Source: Eurosta solidaginis (Eukaryota; Arthropoda; Insecta; Diptera; Tephritidae). Taken from it: a DNA stretch of 64,000 nt. Of this stretch, positions 21,887 to 33,475 are shown piece after piece. The notes under the pieces are model-generated. The model did no database searches and was not told where the DNA came from. It was given only the letters and a program-made list of their open reading frames with translations. Every line of letters starts with the position of its first letter. Position 1 is the stretch's first letter. The position numbers and the translations under genes are program-made. Location of the stretch: the NCBI RefSeq assembly GCF_040869045.1, contig NC_090320.1, forward strand, positions 247,256,978 through 247,320,977. Direction: 5' to 3'.

Positions 21887-24308
21887 ATTGTAAGAGCATT
21901 TATTTTTCTCGGAAGGCAAAACATGGCATTTCGTGGGCAGAGGGATGACGGGAGTATTCTAGAAGAATCAGTCCCTGGACGGAACGAAGGAAATTTTCGG
22001 GCACTGCTCAGGTACCAGATTGAATCAGGAGACGCTTAAAAATTTCTTCGTCGGTTGCGACGTATACCAGTAAAACAACCCAAGATAAACTAAACGATTT
22101 CTGCCCACTTGATATTCAAGAAAAAATTTTACGACGTGTCAGTGAAGCTGAACTCTATTGAATTTGATGAAACCCCAAATTTATCAGGAAAAGCACAGGT
22201 AAATATTCTATAGTTTTTTTTTCTAACATTTTCAGTAAATTTCCAATAAGCAAAGTAATTTTTCAAAAACCTAAAAACCTAAAAAAAAGCAGGAAATTCT
22301 TTCTAAGCGCCCTAATGCACACTCTTTGACGGTCATAGGTAGTAAAATGTTGAATTTATGCTTTCCATTGCTTATGGCCGAAAATAAATGTTTGCGTCGT
22401 GTTCCTCTTGATTTTTCCCTACAAATTGGCCGGACGGGACCTACATGTTTTATGCCGACTCCGAACGGCATCTCTAGGCAGATGAGTTTTCACTGAGAGC
22501 TTTTCATGACAGAAATACACCCGGAGCGCTTGCCAAACACTGCCGAGGGGCGACCCCGCTTAGAAAAATGTTCTTCTAATTGAAAAACCTTATTTCTAAA
22601 ATTTTGATGTTGCTTTGCCCGGGGTGTGAACCAAGGGCATACGGTGTGGTAGACGGATCCCGCTACCATTACACCACGGTGGCTGCTTTCCATTGCCTAC
22701 TTTCAAATGCATAATCAGCATCGAAGAAGATAAAAACTCCACACATCACTGGCAAAAGCGAAGCAAGTTTTTGTTCGTCAAAATTTTTGGCAAAGAAACA
22801 AAAGCAAACGAAAATAACCAGTGACGCTATATCGACGTTTCTTCTAGAAGACTTTCCATCAGAGAAGACTTCATAGATTTTATTGATGCTTTTGGAGAAC
22901 TTTCCAAAGAAGTAATTAGACGTGGTGGAGATCTCAACGAAGACTGTGTAAATTTTGAAGATGTTGATGAAGAAAGCGAAAATACAGAAGACGACGTAGA
23001 ATTATCACTGACCGGGCTAGCCCTAGGGAAAATTGTTTTGAAGACAATGAAGAAAATAAACTTAAATTTGGAAAACTGTGTCTCTATAGGGGCTGACGCG
23101 TGCACTGTTAATATTTCAGAAAAATGTGGAGCTGTCAGTAAAACAAAAAATGCTCTTATGGTACTGTGCTTATCACACAAGCTGAACAGCAGTCTAATAA
23201 AATCTTCTAATATTCAGTCAATTCAAAAAGTTTGCGACATCATACGGCAGGTGACGAAATTCTTTAAAAATGCACATCCTAAACGTTCTACAGCATTATC
23301 GGAAGTTCTTGGGCACAAACTCAAAAGTTTATGCGACACAAGATGGGTCGAATGGCATGATTCTATACTCCAGTTTGGCGCAGATTTTCCAAACATTATT
23401 AAGGTGTTAAATAAGGTCAATAAATGGAACAACAGAGAAACGGCGGGCAAATCAATAGTACTTATTGCTGCTCTGAGCGCATTCGAATTTATTTTAGGAC
23501 TGTTTTGTTTAAGTGATGTTTTATCTTTGACACGGCCCCTTAGTGTATCTCTTCAAAAAGAAGACACAGATTTGTCAAACGCTTCCCACAAAATCGCAGT
23601 TTTGGTAGATCAAAGACGAGAAGCCGAAGAAAAGTTTAGGCAAATATTTACTGACACAAAGAAATTGGCAGAAGAACTGAACATAGATGTAAGGATCCCA
23701 AGAACAATTGGAAGACAAACAAAATGAGAAAATCATGAAACTTCTAACTGTGAAGACTACTTCCGCGTCTCCATGTACATTCCTCTTCTGGAAAATATTA
23801 TACAAGATTTGAAAATTCAATTTTCTCCAGAAGTTTTGTCTGGCTTTCAGATATGTTCATTGCTCCCGAAGAATATAAAAGATGCGACAACGAGTGAAAT
23901 TACAAATTTAATCAAATGTTTAACACAGCGGTTCTCCACACTTTTGAAGGAATCCGATAAGCTTCTTTACTTAAGACCACAAGGAGTATTGACTCATTGG
24001 CAATATTTTTGGAAGCAAAAGACAGCCGAAAATTCTCAAGCAACCTCTGGTATACCGACTTACGCTGTGGAATCTTTGGAATTTTGTGACAAAGATGTAT
24101 ACCCAACCATCCATGCTTTGCTCAAAATTTTATGTACGATGTGTGTCACGAATGCAAGCGCCGGTTGAAAACGTGGCTCAGAATTACTATACTTCAGCAA
24201 AGATTGGTCGGTCTGACGTTGCTGAATATACATTCTGACATTGAAGCGAAACCAGAAGATATCGTCGAACGATTCGCGAATCAGGGAGGACATAGGATGG
24301 TTTTATAG
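21887..24308 (+). pseudogene. DUF4371-type hAT transposase remnant, copy 1 (5'-truncated)
   Basis: Domains in order: LGRQNMAFRG...GNFRALLRYQIESGD (21893-22037), a frameshifted YTSKTTQDKL block, then after an intron IDFIDAFGELSKE (22830 on), the RNase-H-like catalytic core around GADACTVNISEKCGAV (23080-23140) and LCLSHKLN, the CDTRWVEWHDSI block (23335-23375), and the C-terminal block ending GGHRMVL at 24308. The dimerisation region lacks the usual CERSFS stretch. Several frames are needed, so it is dead. It resembles ZMYM1-like hAT proteins. It shares its frameshifts and a SINE insertion with the copy at 29411-32161. Confidence 0.85.
22372..22683 (-). mobile_element. tRNA-derived SINE (SINE2), copy 1, internally deleted
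   Basis: The minus-strand head at 22683-22615 is tRNA-like: box A-like TGGTGTAATGGTAGCG and box B-like GGTTCACACCC. Target duplications TGCTTTCCATTGC flank it (22359-22371 and 22684-22696). Compared with copy 2 at 30153-30552, the (TAAG)n tail and ~90 bp of body are missing. It lies in the intron of the hAT remnant. Confidence 0.85.
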
Positions 24309-24423
24309 TGCGTTTTTTACTTTGAAGAAAAAATAAAGAAATCGATTAAGAAGCACGCCCACTTTTTTTTTCTCGGACGTTGTGGCAGCGCATTGCCCTC
24401 AAGTGGCCCGATGAAACCAGGCT

Positions 24424-26525
24424 AATCCTGTTTTTGTTTTTTTTTTGGAACATTCAAATTTACTTCGTTCAAAAGAAATGGGCTTGAAATCGATCCATTT
24501 AAATGTTTAGCCATAAATAGTACACCTAGCATTTCTCTGCGACTTGCAAAGGTAGGAAGATTTATTAGTTTTAATCGATTAGTGTAAGGAGGAAGATTAT
24601 ACGGAGAGTCTTATTGAAGATTTCTCACGGCGAAAAGTAAAAACTGTTTTTGAATTGATTCTAGTCTATCCACATGAACTTGATAACGCAGATTCCAAAT
24701 TATCGATCCATATTCTAATATCGGCCTCACCAATGATGTAAAAAGGGTTTTTGTAACGTAAGGATCACTAAACTCTTTTGCCCATCTTTTCACAAATGCT
24801 AAAACTCCTCTCGCTTTATTGACTGTGGCATTAATATGAGGGTTGAAACTAAGTTTGCAATTCATTGTAACTCCCAAGTCGACAAAAACATCAACGCTTT
24901 CCAGAGTTTCACCATTGCTTGTGTAGGAAACTGGCTGTATGTTCCCACGTGAAAAACACATGGATTTACATTTTTCTATGTTGAGAGGCATAAAATTCGC
25001 ATTACACCAAGTAACTAAACGATTTAAATCCGCTTGGAGTACAGAACGTTCTTCAACTGACGCGTATGACTTAACCGAGATGGCTGCCCTGAGGTACACC
25101 GGAGGGAACGTCGATGATATTCGAACAAATGTTTTTAAAAACGACTCTTTGAGTTCTACCGCAAAGATAGGAGGAGATCCAGCGAGTTAGGCCGAGTTGA
25201 AAACCAAGCAATTCGAGTTTATAAACAAGTAATGAGTGGCGTACTTTGCCGAATGCTTTGCTGAAATCAGTGTATATAACATCGGTATGATGATTGTTTC
25301 TAAACCCATTAAAGACGTGAGTTGTAAATTCAAGCAAATTGGTTGTGGTTGATTTGGCTCTACAAAAGCCATGCTGAGAACTATCTATCAATGCAGAAAT
25401 CGAAAATGTAAGGTGATTAGTAACGATTGCTTCGAAAAGCTTAGGAATAGCGGACAGCTTTGCTATTCCACGATAGTTTTCAATAGACGACTTGCTTCCT
25501 TTTTTATGGAGTGGGATAAGAAAAGATTCCTTCCAAGCCGTCGGGAAAATGCCATTTTTTAAAGAGAGGTTAAACAGATCAGTAAGGGGCAGGTAAATGT
25601 ATTTCGCACATTTTTTAAGAAAACATGATGGGATCAAATCGGCACCGTATTTGAAGGATTCTTTTAGGGTCTTTAGATGTAGTAGAACATCTTCAGGCAA
25701 CAAATGTGGGGCATATATTGAGTTACTAGAATGGAGCTCATACGGATAATTTGCAGGTGATGAATCAACCACAGCAGAGTAATTAGAGTGAACGAATTGA
25801 GTGAAGAAGTTTGCAATCTCTTGATCGTCGCTGGAAATGCTATTTCTAAACTTCATGGCAAAAGGAAACCCGTTAGTTCTGCGTTTACAATTTAGGAAAT
25901 CATAAAAACACTTCGGGTGGCAAATAACGTTTCTTTAAATTTTACATATGTAAGCTTTATAACACTTTATTAAGTTCAAAATACTTATGACAGAAAATAG
26001 CGTACTGTGCATAATGAGAATGTAAACTGGTTCTCTTATATAATTTGAATAAACGTGATTTCTTATTTTTTAAAGCTTTTAAATCTTTAGTAAACCAGGC
26101 TTGCACTGGTTCAGTGTACGAGCATGTGCGTTTGGGCACATGTTTTTCAATTAAAGTATACATGGTTTTATTAAAATGTAAAACGTTTTCCTCGACATCC
26201 CCTTTATATCGAGGCCACGTTATCTCAGAAAGCTCTTTATTTAAATTGTTGAAATTAGTTTTGGAAAAATCAAAGCATCTGGTAGAGACACGTGTTTTGT
26301 TAGTGCAGCCGACATCGTTGCTTATGATTTCGTAAGTTATCTCAAGAGAAGGATGGTAAACGTCTTCTGGCAAAACAAGAGGTTCACACCGATTTATAGA
26401 GAATTTAGCAATATATAGCAAACGGCTAAGTAAATATGACCCGGGCCTAGTAAGATTCGGATGCATTTAAACTCGATGGAATCAACTCCGGCTATATGAA
26501 CATCTTCAGATGGAATTGAAGAATG
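24424..26525 (-). mobile_element. Decayed Jockey-like LINE (LINE3)
   Basis: An A-rich tail lies at 24424-24450 on the minus strand. Going upstream come the RT thumb (24611-25099), RT fingers/palm (25071-25856), the linker (25957-26466) and a scrap of endonuclease to about 26525, where it abuts a Helentron-like fragment. The 5' end is truncated. It is related to the fragment at 6683-7262. Confidence 0.8.
24611..26466 (-). pseudogene. LINE3 reverse transcriptase, disrupted, YADD box deleted
   Basis: The upstream half shows LIPLHKKGSKSSIENYRGIA, QHGFCRAKSTTTNL, the palm motif A as VIYTDFSKAFGKV, and GVPQGSHLG followed by a stop. The next frame starts after the YADD region at SYASVEERSVLQADLN. 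A deletion near 25080 therefore removed the catalytic YADD segment. A second frame break lies between 25856 and 25957. The C-terminal half has the FTSLVRPILEYGSIIWN thumb motif. Confidence 0.85.
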
Positions 26526-27078
26526 TTTATATAAAAGACTTTTAAAGGGTCGTGGACGAATAAAATAAGCTATGTCTTTGCAAGAAAGAGCTTTATATCA
26601 ATGGTATTTCATTTCCCAAGTAGATTTATAACAATAAATAGGAAAAATTTAAAAAAATGGTCGTGGCATCGCCCCTTTTATGACTAACCAATTTTCTACG
26701 TTTCGGGCGCCATAACTCGAAGAAAAATTAACCGAACGTAATAAAATTGGGTACACAGATTTTCCCTATAGCAGGAAATATTTCTAGAAAAAATGCACGG
26801 GATCGGTTTAAGACCACGGCAACTTAGATATAAAACAAATTTAAAAGGGTCGTAGAATAGAATAATAAGCTATAACTTAGCAAAAAATACTTAGTTTTGA
26901 ATCAATGATATTTCACTTATCAAGTTTTATTGTAAGAGGAAATGGGGAGACATTTTCTACACGGGCGGTGCCACGTGTTATTTAGAAAAGTAATTTACCT
27001 GAAATGAAATGTACAACTGAAGCTCACGCTGGGTATATAATGTTCGGTTACACCTGAACTCAGACACGTTTACTTGTT
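26526..27078 (+). mobile_element. Helentron-like element family B, copy B1 (5'-truncated)
   Basis: It matches reversed copies at 41666-42812 and 60698-61845. It ends with the subterminal motif CACGCTGGGTATA, a hairpin GTTCGGTTACACCTGAAC and the terminus TTTACTTG near 27078. The left part is cut off where LINE3 begins. Confidence 0.7.
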
Positions 27079-27345
27079 TTAGTTGATCTTGAAATAGTTT
27101 CATTAGTATCTATATCATTTATTTGTTAATATAAAACCGGAGCGTTTAGATAAAATTGTGTAAAAGACACATCATTGCATAAAATACATTAATATTATAT
27201 TAAAAGTACGATGTAAGGCATATGTTTTGTATCTGAACTCATTTATTTAAAAAGAAAAGTAAAGACATGTGTGTTTTGTTTGTCTGTTTGTTCTCGCTTT
27301 TTGTAATTTATCTTTGTTCTTCCCCTTAGGCCCGGTTTTTCAGTA
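27079..27345. repeat. Unclassified dispersed repeat (element C)
   Basis: The same sequence occurs inverted at 47351-47560, and its edge at 45546-45582, where a Helentron-like element (A3) has inserted into it. This copy therefore gives the uninterrupted target site (TTCTCGCTTTTTGTAATTTA near 27291-27310). Confidence 0.75.
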
Positions 27346-27899
27346 CTTGGTTAAGCTAAGCTAAAAATAAGCTTGCTTAAACTCTAGTCAAATTTAAACT
27401 CCAGTTAAACTACTGAGCAGTTTTTCCGTCACAGTTTAAGACCGTTTTTGGGGTTGCCTTTTTTGTGAGGTAACATTGGTTTTTTTTTATTATCTAGATA
27501 ATTTGTAGATAGGGCAACAGCTGGATTTTGTTTACCCAACAAACATGGAAAACAAATTCTCTAGCGTAATATATATCTAGTTTCGGAGGTGATATTCTAG
27601 ATCATTATTTAATTATTTTTAAACCAGATAGTTCTCGAGTTGATATCCAACTTCATTCTCCAATCACTACCAACCTTTGAGACATTTTTTAAAATTAAGA
27701 GTTTTCGAGTTGATCTCCAAAGTCATTAATATTATTTTATTAATAATTGAGGAGATGTGTGGAATAACGGTATAACTCAAGAATCAACCTTTTGAGAAAA
27801 GTGAAAAAAAGTTAACAATGCAGGTAAAAATAAATTTATAATAATCCTACTTGGTAGGATTTTAGATAGTATGATTCTGTGATAAGAAAAAGTAACAAA
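27346..27899. other. No gene recognised
   Basis: AT-rich. It contains several short inverted TTAAACT/AGTTTAA-type motifs at 27350-27440 that may be the remains of a MITE, but no boundaries could be fixed. Confidence 0.3.
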
Positions 27900-28535
27900 T
27901 TTTATATATACATAACTAAAAGACCCGGCAGACTTTGTCCTGCCCTAAATTTGGCCTATCTGCATACATTTTAATAAGCTTTTTCCATCTGACTCTGCCC
28001 TCCCCCCTCTTCACTTTTTCTTAATCCTTTTATTCACTCCTCCCTCCGTCTTTTTCGCTTCATCTATCTCCATCTTCGTCTCATTCTATCTCTTTCTCAA
28101 TCTCCTTCTCTCTTTTATCTTCTCTCAATTCCTTCTCATTCTTCTGCATCCCTTATTGCCTGTCCCACAGGGTGGTATGTATTTTGTTCCAGTCCCAGTC
28201 CCAGTCTCACCCCGAGTCCCATTCCCACTCCGAGTCTCAGTCCCATTCCTAGTCCTAGTCCGTCTCTGGATAAGCAATTACACGGAAGTATATCCGCACC
28301 ATCTGAAAATATGAGTGCCACTGCCTATACGTAACATTTTAATATTACGTATAAACAAATAAATAAAATTGCAATAAAATAATATTGCGACTATGAACTG
28401 AGATATAGCCTATCCTATACTTCAAGTTAGATCAAACTACACACGGGGTGCAAAACAAATTCAAAATCGGTTTAGTAGTTTAGGAGTCCACTGGCCTCAA
28501 ACTTGTGACACGTGTTTTTTATATATTAAGATTTT
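27900..28535. repeat. Probable unclassified interspersed repeat with low-complexity tracts
   Basis: It begins TAAAAGACCCGGCAGAC and ends near TATATATTAAGATTTT. Inside are a polypyrimidine stretch (28005-28145) and a degenerate hexamer (AGTCCC)n run at about 28190-28275, which creates a spurious glycine-rich open frame on the minus strand. The repeat status is inferred from its style; there is no second copy in this window. Confidence 0.4.
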
Positions 28536-29410
28536 ATTTTCTTTTGTTTTTTTAGTTATACCGTTATTCCATAGATCGAATATCAAATATTTTGATTGAG
28601 ATACTTTATTAAACAAAATAGTAGATACATTAATAAACATTGTTAAATACAATATATTCTATTATTTAGATGTGCTTGTAACTATTTGTTATTTCCGTTT
28701 GTAATTTTTAGCAATTTTTTTTACTACTTTTATCATTTTTAAACTTTTTCTATTTTTAACAATGGAGTTCTCTGTTTGCTTATTCCTTTTTGAAACCACT
28801 TCAGATACTGATAGAAAATTATATAAAGAGCAAATGGAAGAACAATTCTTTGAAGTAAGAAATGGCAAGTAGTTTAAAGGGATTAGCTATAACTTTTCAT
28901 GTAATTATAAATTTATAGTTGATGTGCGAAATGTCATCGTCCGAATCGGCAAACACCAGCGGTAGGACGGCAGGCGCAGATCTACGGGGTCGAGAAATCC
29001 CAATGTGGTTCAGAAATTAAAATATACACTTATTGAAATCATTCTACGTTCGGAAATTGTTCATGCCTATTATCTATTTTCAAATTGTTCGATTACGATG
29101 ATTTTGCTGGCTGGAAATACATTTGGGCTTAAATCTTATTTTGTAAGTAGTGTGTATTAAACAACATGTTGTAAACCCACGCCAAACCTGTACAATCGAT
29201 AGTCATATGCGTGCTGGTATATCGATGGATCAGCTGTGAATATACTGTCAGAACTATTGCGAACATATCAAAGTGGCAAAGTATTTTTATTAAATTGTGG
29301 CAGTTATAATATTTAATGCTGCGAGATTAGTGCTTGAATTTGCTTTTTAATAAAGCAATTGTGAAAAATAGAAAATAATAAATAATAGAAAAATAATAGA
29401 TTAAAAATTA
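28536..29410. other. No gene recognised; region 5' of hAT remnant 2
   Basis: AT-rich. It may include the 5' part or intron of the hAT element, but I could not find its terminal inverted repeat. Confidence 0.35.
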
Positions 29411-29975
29411 TGTATCGCATAAACATTTAGCTGATTACAGTAAATGGGTGGTTTTATCTGATGTAAAGAAAGGGCTCTATTGCAAGTACTGCCCATGGTT
29501 CACTATTAATAATGTTGGAGGTTATGCAAAAAATACACCCCTAGCAGTTCTCGTCACGAAACCCTTTTTGAAAAATTACAACTATCTACAATTCGACGTG
29601 CACAATGTGATTAATGAAGATTACCTATTACAACGTCAAGAAAACAGAAAATTTTTGAAGTCTATTGTAAGAGCAGTTATTTTTCTCGGAAGGCAAAACA
29701 TGGCATTTCGTGGGCATAGGGATGACGGGAGTATTCTAGAAGAGTCAGTCCCTGGGCGGAACGAAGGAAATTTTCGGGCACTGCTCAGGTACCAGATTGA
29801 ATCAGGAGACGCTTAAAAATTTCTTCGTCGGTTGCGACGTATACCAGTAAAACAACCCAAGATAAGCTAATCGATTTCTGCCGACTTGATATTCAAGAAA
29901 AAATTTTACGACGTGTCAGTGAAGCTGAACTCTATTGAATTTGATGAAACCCCAAATTTATCAGGAAAAGCACAG

Positions 29976-30744
29976 GTAAATATTCTCTAGTTTTTTTTCT
30001 AACATTTTCAGTAAATTCCCAAAATAAATAAGCAAAGTAATTTTTCAAAAACCTAAAAACCTAAAAAAAGCAGGAAATTTTTTCTAAGCGCCCTAATGCA
30101 CAATCTTTGACGGTCATAGGTAGTAAAATGTTGAATTTATGCTTTCCATTGCTTACTTACTTACTTAATTGGCACTTAACCGTCTAAACGGTTCTGGCCG
30201 AAAATAAATGTAAAGCGCGACAACTTCCGAAGATATCTAAGGCCGAGCTTCCCTTCCAATTTGCGTAGTGCTCCTCTTGATTTTTCCCTACAAATTGGCC
30301 GGACGGGACCTACATGTTTTATGCCGACTCCGAATGGCATCTGTAGGCAGATGAGTTTTCACTGAGAGCTTTACATGGCAGAAATACACCCGGAGCGCTT
30401 GCCAAACACTGCCGAGGGGCGAACCCGCTTAGAAAAAGTTTCTTCTAATTGAAAAACTTTATTTCTAAAATTTTTATGTTGCTTTGCCCGGGGTGTGAAC
30501 CGAGGGCATACGGTGTGGTAGGCGGAGCCCACTACCATCACACCAAGGTAGCTGCTTTCCATTGCCTATTTTCAAATGCATAATCAGCAGCGAAGAAGAT
30601 AAAAACTCCACACATCACTGGCAAAAGCGAAGCAAGTTTTTGTTCGTCAAAATTTTTGGCAAAGAAACAAAAGCAAACGAAAATAACCAGTGACTGACCA
30701 TATCGGTGCTTTGCTAATTTTTAAAACATTTCTTTTCCATACAG
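29976..30744 (+). other. Ancestral intron of the hAT transposase gene
   Basis: Donor CACAG|GTAAAT at 29976 and acceptor TTTTCCATACAG|ATAAG at 30744 join LSGKAQ to ISLILRYID, the expected continuity in this protein family. The intron carries SINE2. In copy 1 the donor is kept (22199) but the acceptor region is deleted. Confidence 0.75.
30153..30552 (-). mobile_element. tRNA-derived SINE (SINE2), copy 2, ~400 bp
   Basis: On the minus strand it has a tRNA-like head at 30552-30482 with a GGTTCACACCC box B, an unrelated body, and a tail GTTAAGTGCCAATTAAG(TAAG)n at 30153-30180. Perfect 13-bp duplications TGCTTTCCATTGC flank it (30140-30152, 30553-30565). The tail matches the 3' end of the RTE-type LINE at 32326-32580. 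Confidence 0.9.
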
Positions 30745-32325
30745 ATAAGTCTCATACTTCGCTATATCGACGTTTCTTCCGGAAGACTTTGCGTCAGAGA
30801 AGACTTCATAGATTTTGTTGATGCTTTTGGAGAACTTTCCAAAGAAGTAATTAGACGTGGTGGAGATCTCAACGAAGACTGTGCAAATTTTGAAGATGTT
30901 GGTGAAGAAAGTGAAAATACAGAAGACAACGTAGAATTATCACTGACTGGGCTAGCCGTAGGGAAAATTGTTTTGAAGACAATGAAGAAAATAAACTTAA
31001 ATTTAGAAAACTGTGTCTCTATAGGGGCTGACGCGTGCACTGTTAATATTTCAGAGAAATGTGGAGCTGTCAATAAAACAAAAAATGCTGTTATGGTACT
31101 GTGCTTATCCCACAAGCTGAACAGCAGTCTAATGAAATCTTGTAATATTCAGTCAATTCAAAAAGTTTGCGACATCATACGGCAGGTGACGAAATTCTTT
31201 AAAAATGCACACCCTAAACGTTCTACAGCATTATCGGAAGTTCTTGGGCACAAACTCAAAAGTTTATGCGATACAAGATGGGTCGAATGGCATGATTCTA
31301 TACTCCAGTTTGGCGCAGATTTTCCAAACATTATTAAGGTGTTAAATAAGGTCGGTAAATGGAACAACAGAGAAACAGCGGGTAAATCAATAGTACTTAT
31401 TGCTGCTCTGAGCGCATTCGAATTTATTTTAGGACTGTTTTGTTTCCCAAAAATCGCAGTTTTGGTAGATCAAAAACGAGAGGCCGAAGAAAAGTTTAGG
31501 CAAATATTTACTGATGCAAAGAAATTGGCAGAAGAATTGAACATAGGTGTAAGGAAACCCAAGAACATTTGGAAGAGAAACAAAATGAGAAAATCACGAA
31601 ACATCTAACTGTGAAGACCATTTCTGCGGAATGTACACTTCTGGAAAATATTATACAAGACTTGAAAATTCAATTTTCTCCAGAAGTTTTGTCTGGCTTT
31701 CAGATATGTTCATTGCTCCCGAAGAATATAAAAGATACAACAACGAGTGAAATTACAAATTTAATCGAATGTTTAACACCGCGGCTGTCCACACTTTTGA
31801 AGGAATCCGATAAGCTTCTTTACTTAAGACTTCAAGGAGAAGTGACTCATTGGCAATATTTTTGGAAGCAAAAGACAGCCGAAAATTCTCAAACAACCTC
31901 TGGTATACCGACTAATGCTGTGGAAACTTTGGAAATTTGTGACAAAGATGTATACCCACCTATCCATGCTTTGCTCAAAATTTTATGTACGATGTGTGTC
32001 ACGAATGCAAGCGCCGGTTGAAAACATGGCTCAGAATGACTATGCTTCAGCAAAGATTGGTCGGTCTGACATTGCTGAATATACATTCTGACATTGAAGT
32101 GAAACGAGAAGATATCGTCGAACAATTCGCGAATCAGGGAGGACACAAGATGGTTTTATAGTGCGTGATAATTTATTTATGCGCATGAGAAGTATTATTT
32201 GATAGCTGTCGACAATACAAAAAATGCTTATCTTCGATTTTTCCAAAAAAAAATTGTGTCCTTAATAATTGCCATTTCAGTTTTTTGTCCTCTTTCTTTT
32301 GAAGTTGAGTAGCAGTCTATAGGCT

Positions 32326-32580
32326 GGGCTGGCTAAGCCATGCTATGCAAATGAAAGATGATGCTCCGGCCACGAAAGTGTTTCTATCGGAACCCGCCTA
32401 TGGAAGCCGAGGTAGAGGGCGGCCCCCACTCCGTTGGAAGGACCAGGTGGGAAACGATTTAAACTCCCTTGGTGGGACCAATTGGCGCCGGTTGGCAGAG
32501 AGAAGGAGTGACTGGCGAGCCTTGTTGGACGGCCATAACCGTTTAGACGGTTAAGCGCCAATTAAGTAAGTAAGTAAGCA
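32326..32580 (+). mobile_element. RTE-type LINE 3' end, 5'-truncated insertion
   Basis: It encodes the C-terminus MQMKDDAPATKVFL...RGRPPLRWKDQVGNDL...NWRRLAERRSDWRALL, typical of the end of RTE-clade proteins, followed by GGTTAAGCGCCAATTAAG(TAAG)n. Duplications TCTATAGGCT flank it (32316-32325, 32582-32591). The last ~40 bp are shared with SINE2. Confidence 0.85.
32345..32554 (+). pseudogene. RTE LINE polyprotein C-terminal fragment
   Basis: About 69 residues with the GRGRPPLRWKDQV and NWRRLAERRSDWR blocks. No reverse transcriptase part is present in this insertion. Confidence 0.8.
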
Positions 32581-32904
32581 ATCTATAGGCTTCACCGATT
32601 TTGACAATTCAAACACCAATTTGCTTGTAATTAAAAACTCTTTAAAAGCACATTTTTTATTTCTGTGAAATAAATTTCTATTTTTAAAATTGTTGCAAAA
32701 ACCCTGCAAATAAAAATTGTTCTGGAGCACATTTTTGTACGCAAGGAAGACCACATACGCAAAATTTTACTCTCTATGATATTCCGTTGAGAAAAAAATG
32801 GCCCGCAGTATTGATGTTAGATGCTATTTTCATTTGAATAACTTGGACTTGAAGATTTTCCATAAATTTTTTATTTTTTTTTTTTTTCAAATACTCTTTT
32901 TTTC
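32581..32904. other. No gene recognised
   Basis: AT-rich spacer with a T-run. Its right edge resembles 7860-7896, left of protease segment 1. Confidence 0.4.
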
Positions 32905-33475
32905 AACTCTTTTGTTGAGAACACTATGATCCTCTTGTTGAGCTACTGTTAAGAAACAAAGCTTGAGATTTGACAAATATGCTAGTTACTCTTATTTTAA
33001 TTGGGATACACCTCTTTGTAAACGTGGAGCTTTGGTGAGTTCTGAAATCTAAACAAAGACAAAAGTATTCCATAATTTGGGAAAAAATTAAACAACGTGA
33101 CGTCAGGACCTAAACCTAAATATGTGCTTACTTCATAAAATGGATAATGCGAGAAATTCCAAAACGAAAAATAAAATCTCCAAAATGTGAAAAATCTCAC
33201 CAATTGACTCTACATTCGTGATCCAAGTTTGGTCTTAAAACTTAAGTTATTACAATTTCATTGCATATAATCAAAAATATTTATTTACTTGCAATCATAA
33301 CAAATTATTTGCACATTATAAAAAAAAAAAATAGCGTAATTTCGACTGCTGAGTGTAATATCATTATATCTCAACTGTTGTTTCGAAAACGACTTATCTC
33401 AAATATTTTCGAAATTCGGTGTTTAGTAGAGTTAAGGTGATATTCCACTCAATAGTCAATTTATAACGACACCCT

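Larger units (their letters stand above)
29411..32161 (+). pseudogene. DUF4371-type hAT transposase remnant, copy 2 (more complete)
   Basis: The N-terminal part shows a TTF-type zinc-binding start: SKWVVLSDVKKGLYCKYC at 29438-29491, preceded in frame by HKHLADY. Then come LGRQNMAFRGHRDDGS and NEGNFRALLRYQIESGD ending at a stop (29816). After frameshifts and an intron, the coding sequence resumes with ISLILRYIDVSSG (from 30745), the catalytic region around GADACTVNISEKC, CDTRWVEWHD and the C-terminal GGHKMVL stop at 32161. The first-exon stop, the YTSKTTQDKL frameshift and the missing CERSFS block are the same as in copy 1. No functional product is expected. Confidence 0.87.

Noticed and set aside
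22615..22683. tRNA gene
   Set aside because: A tRNA-like head with A and B boxes is present, but it is part of a SINE with body, tail and target duplications and occurs twice in the same duplicated context.
28136..28321. Glycine-rich minus-strand open frame
   Set aside because: Produced by the degenerate AGTCCC hexamer run; no support as a gene.
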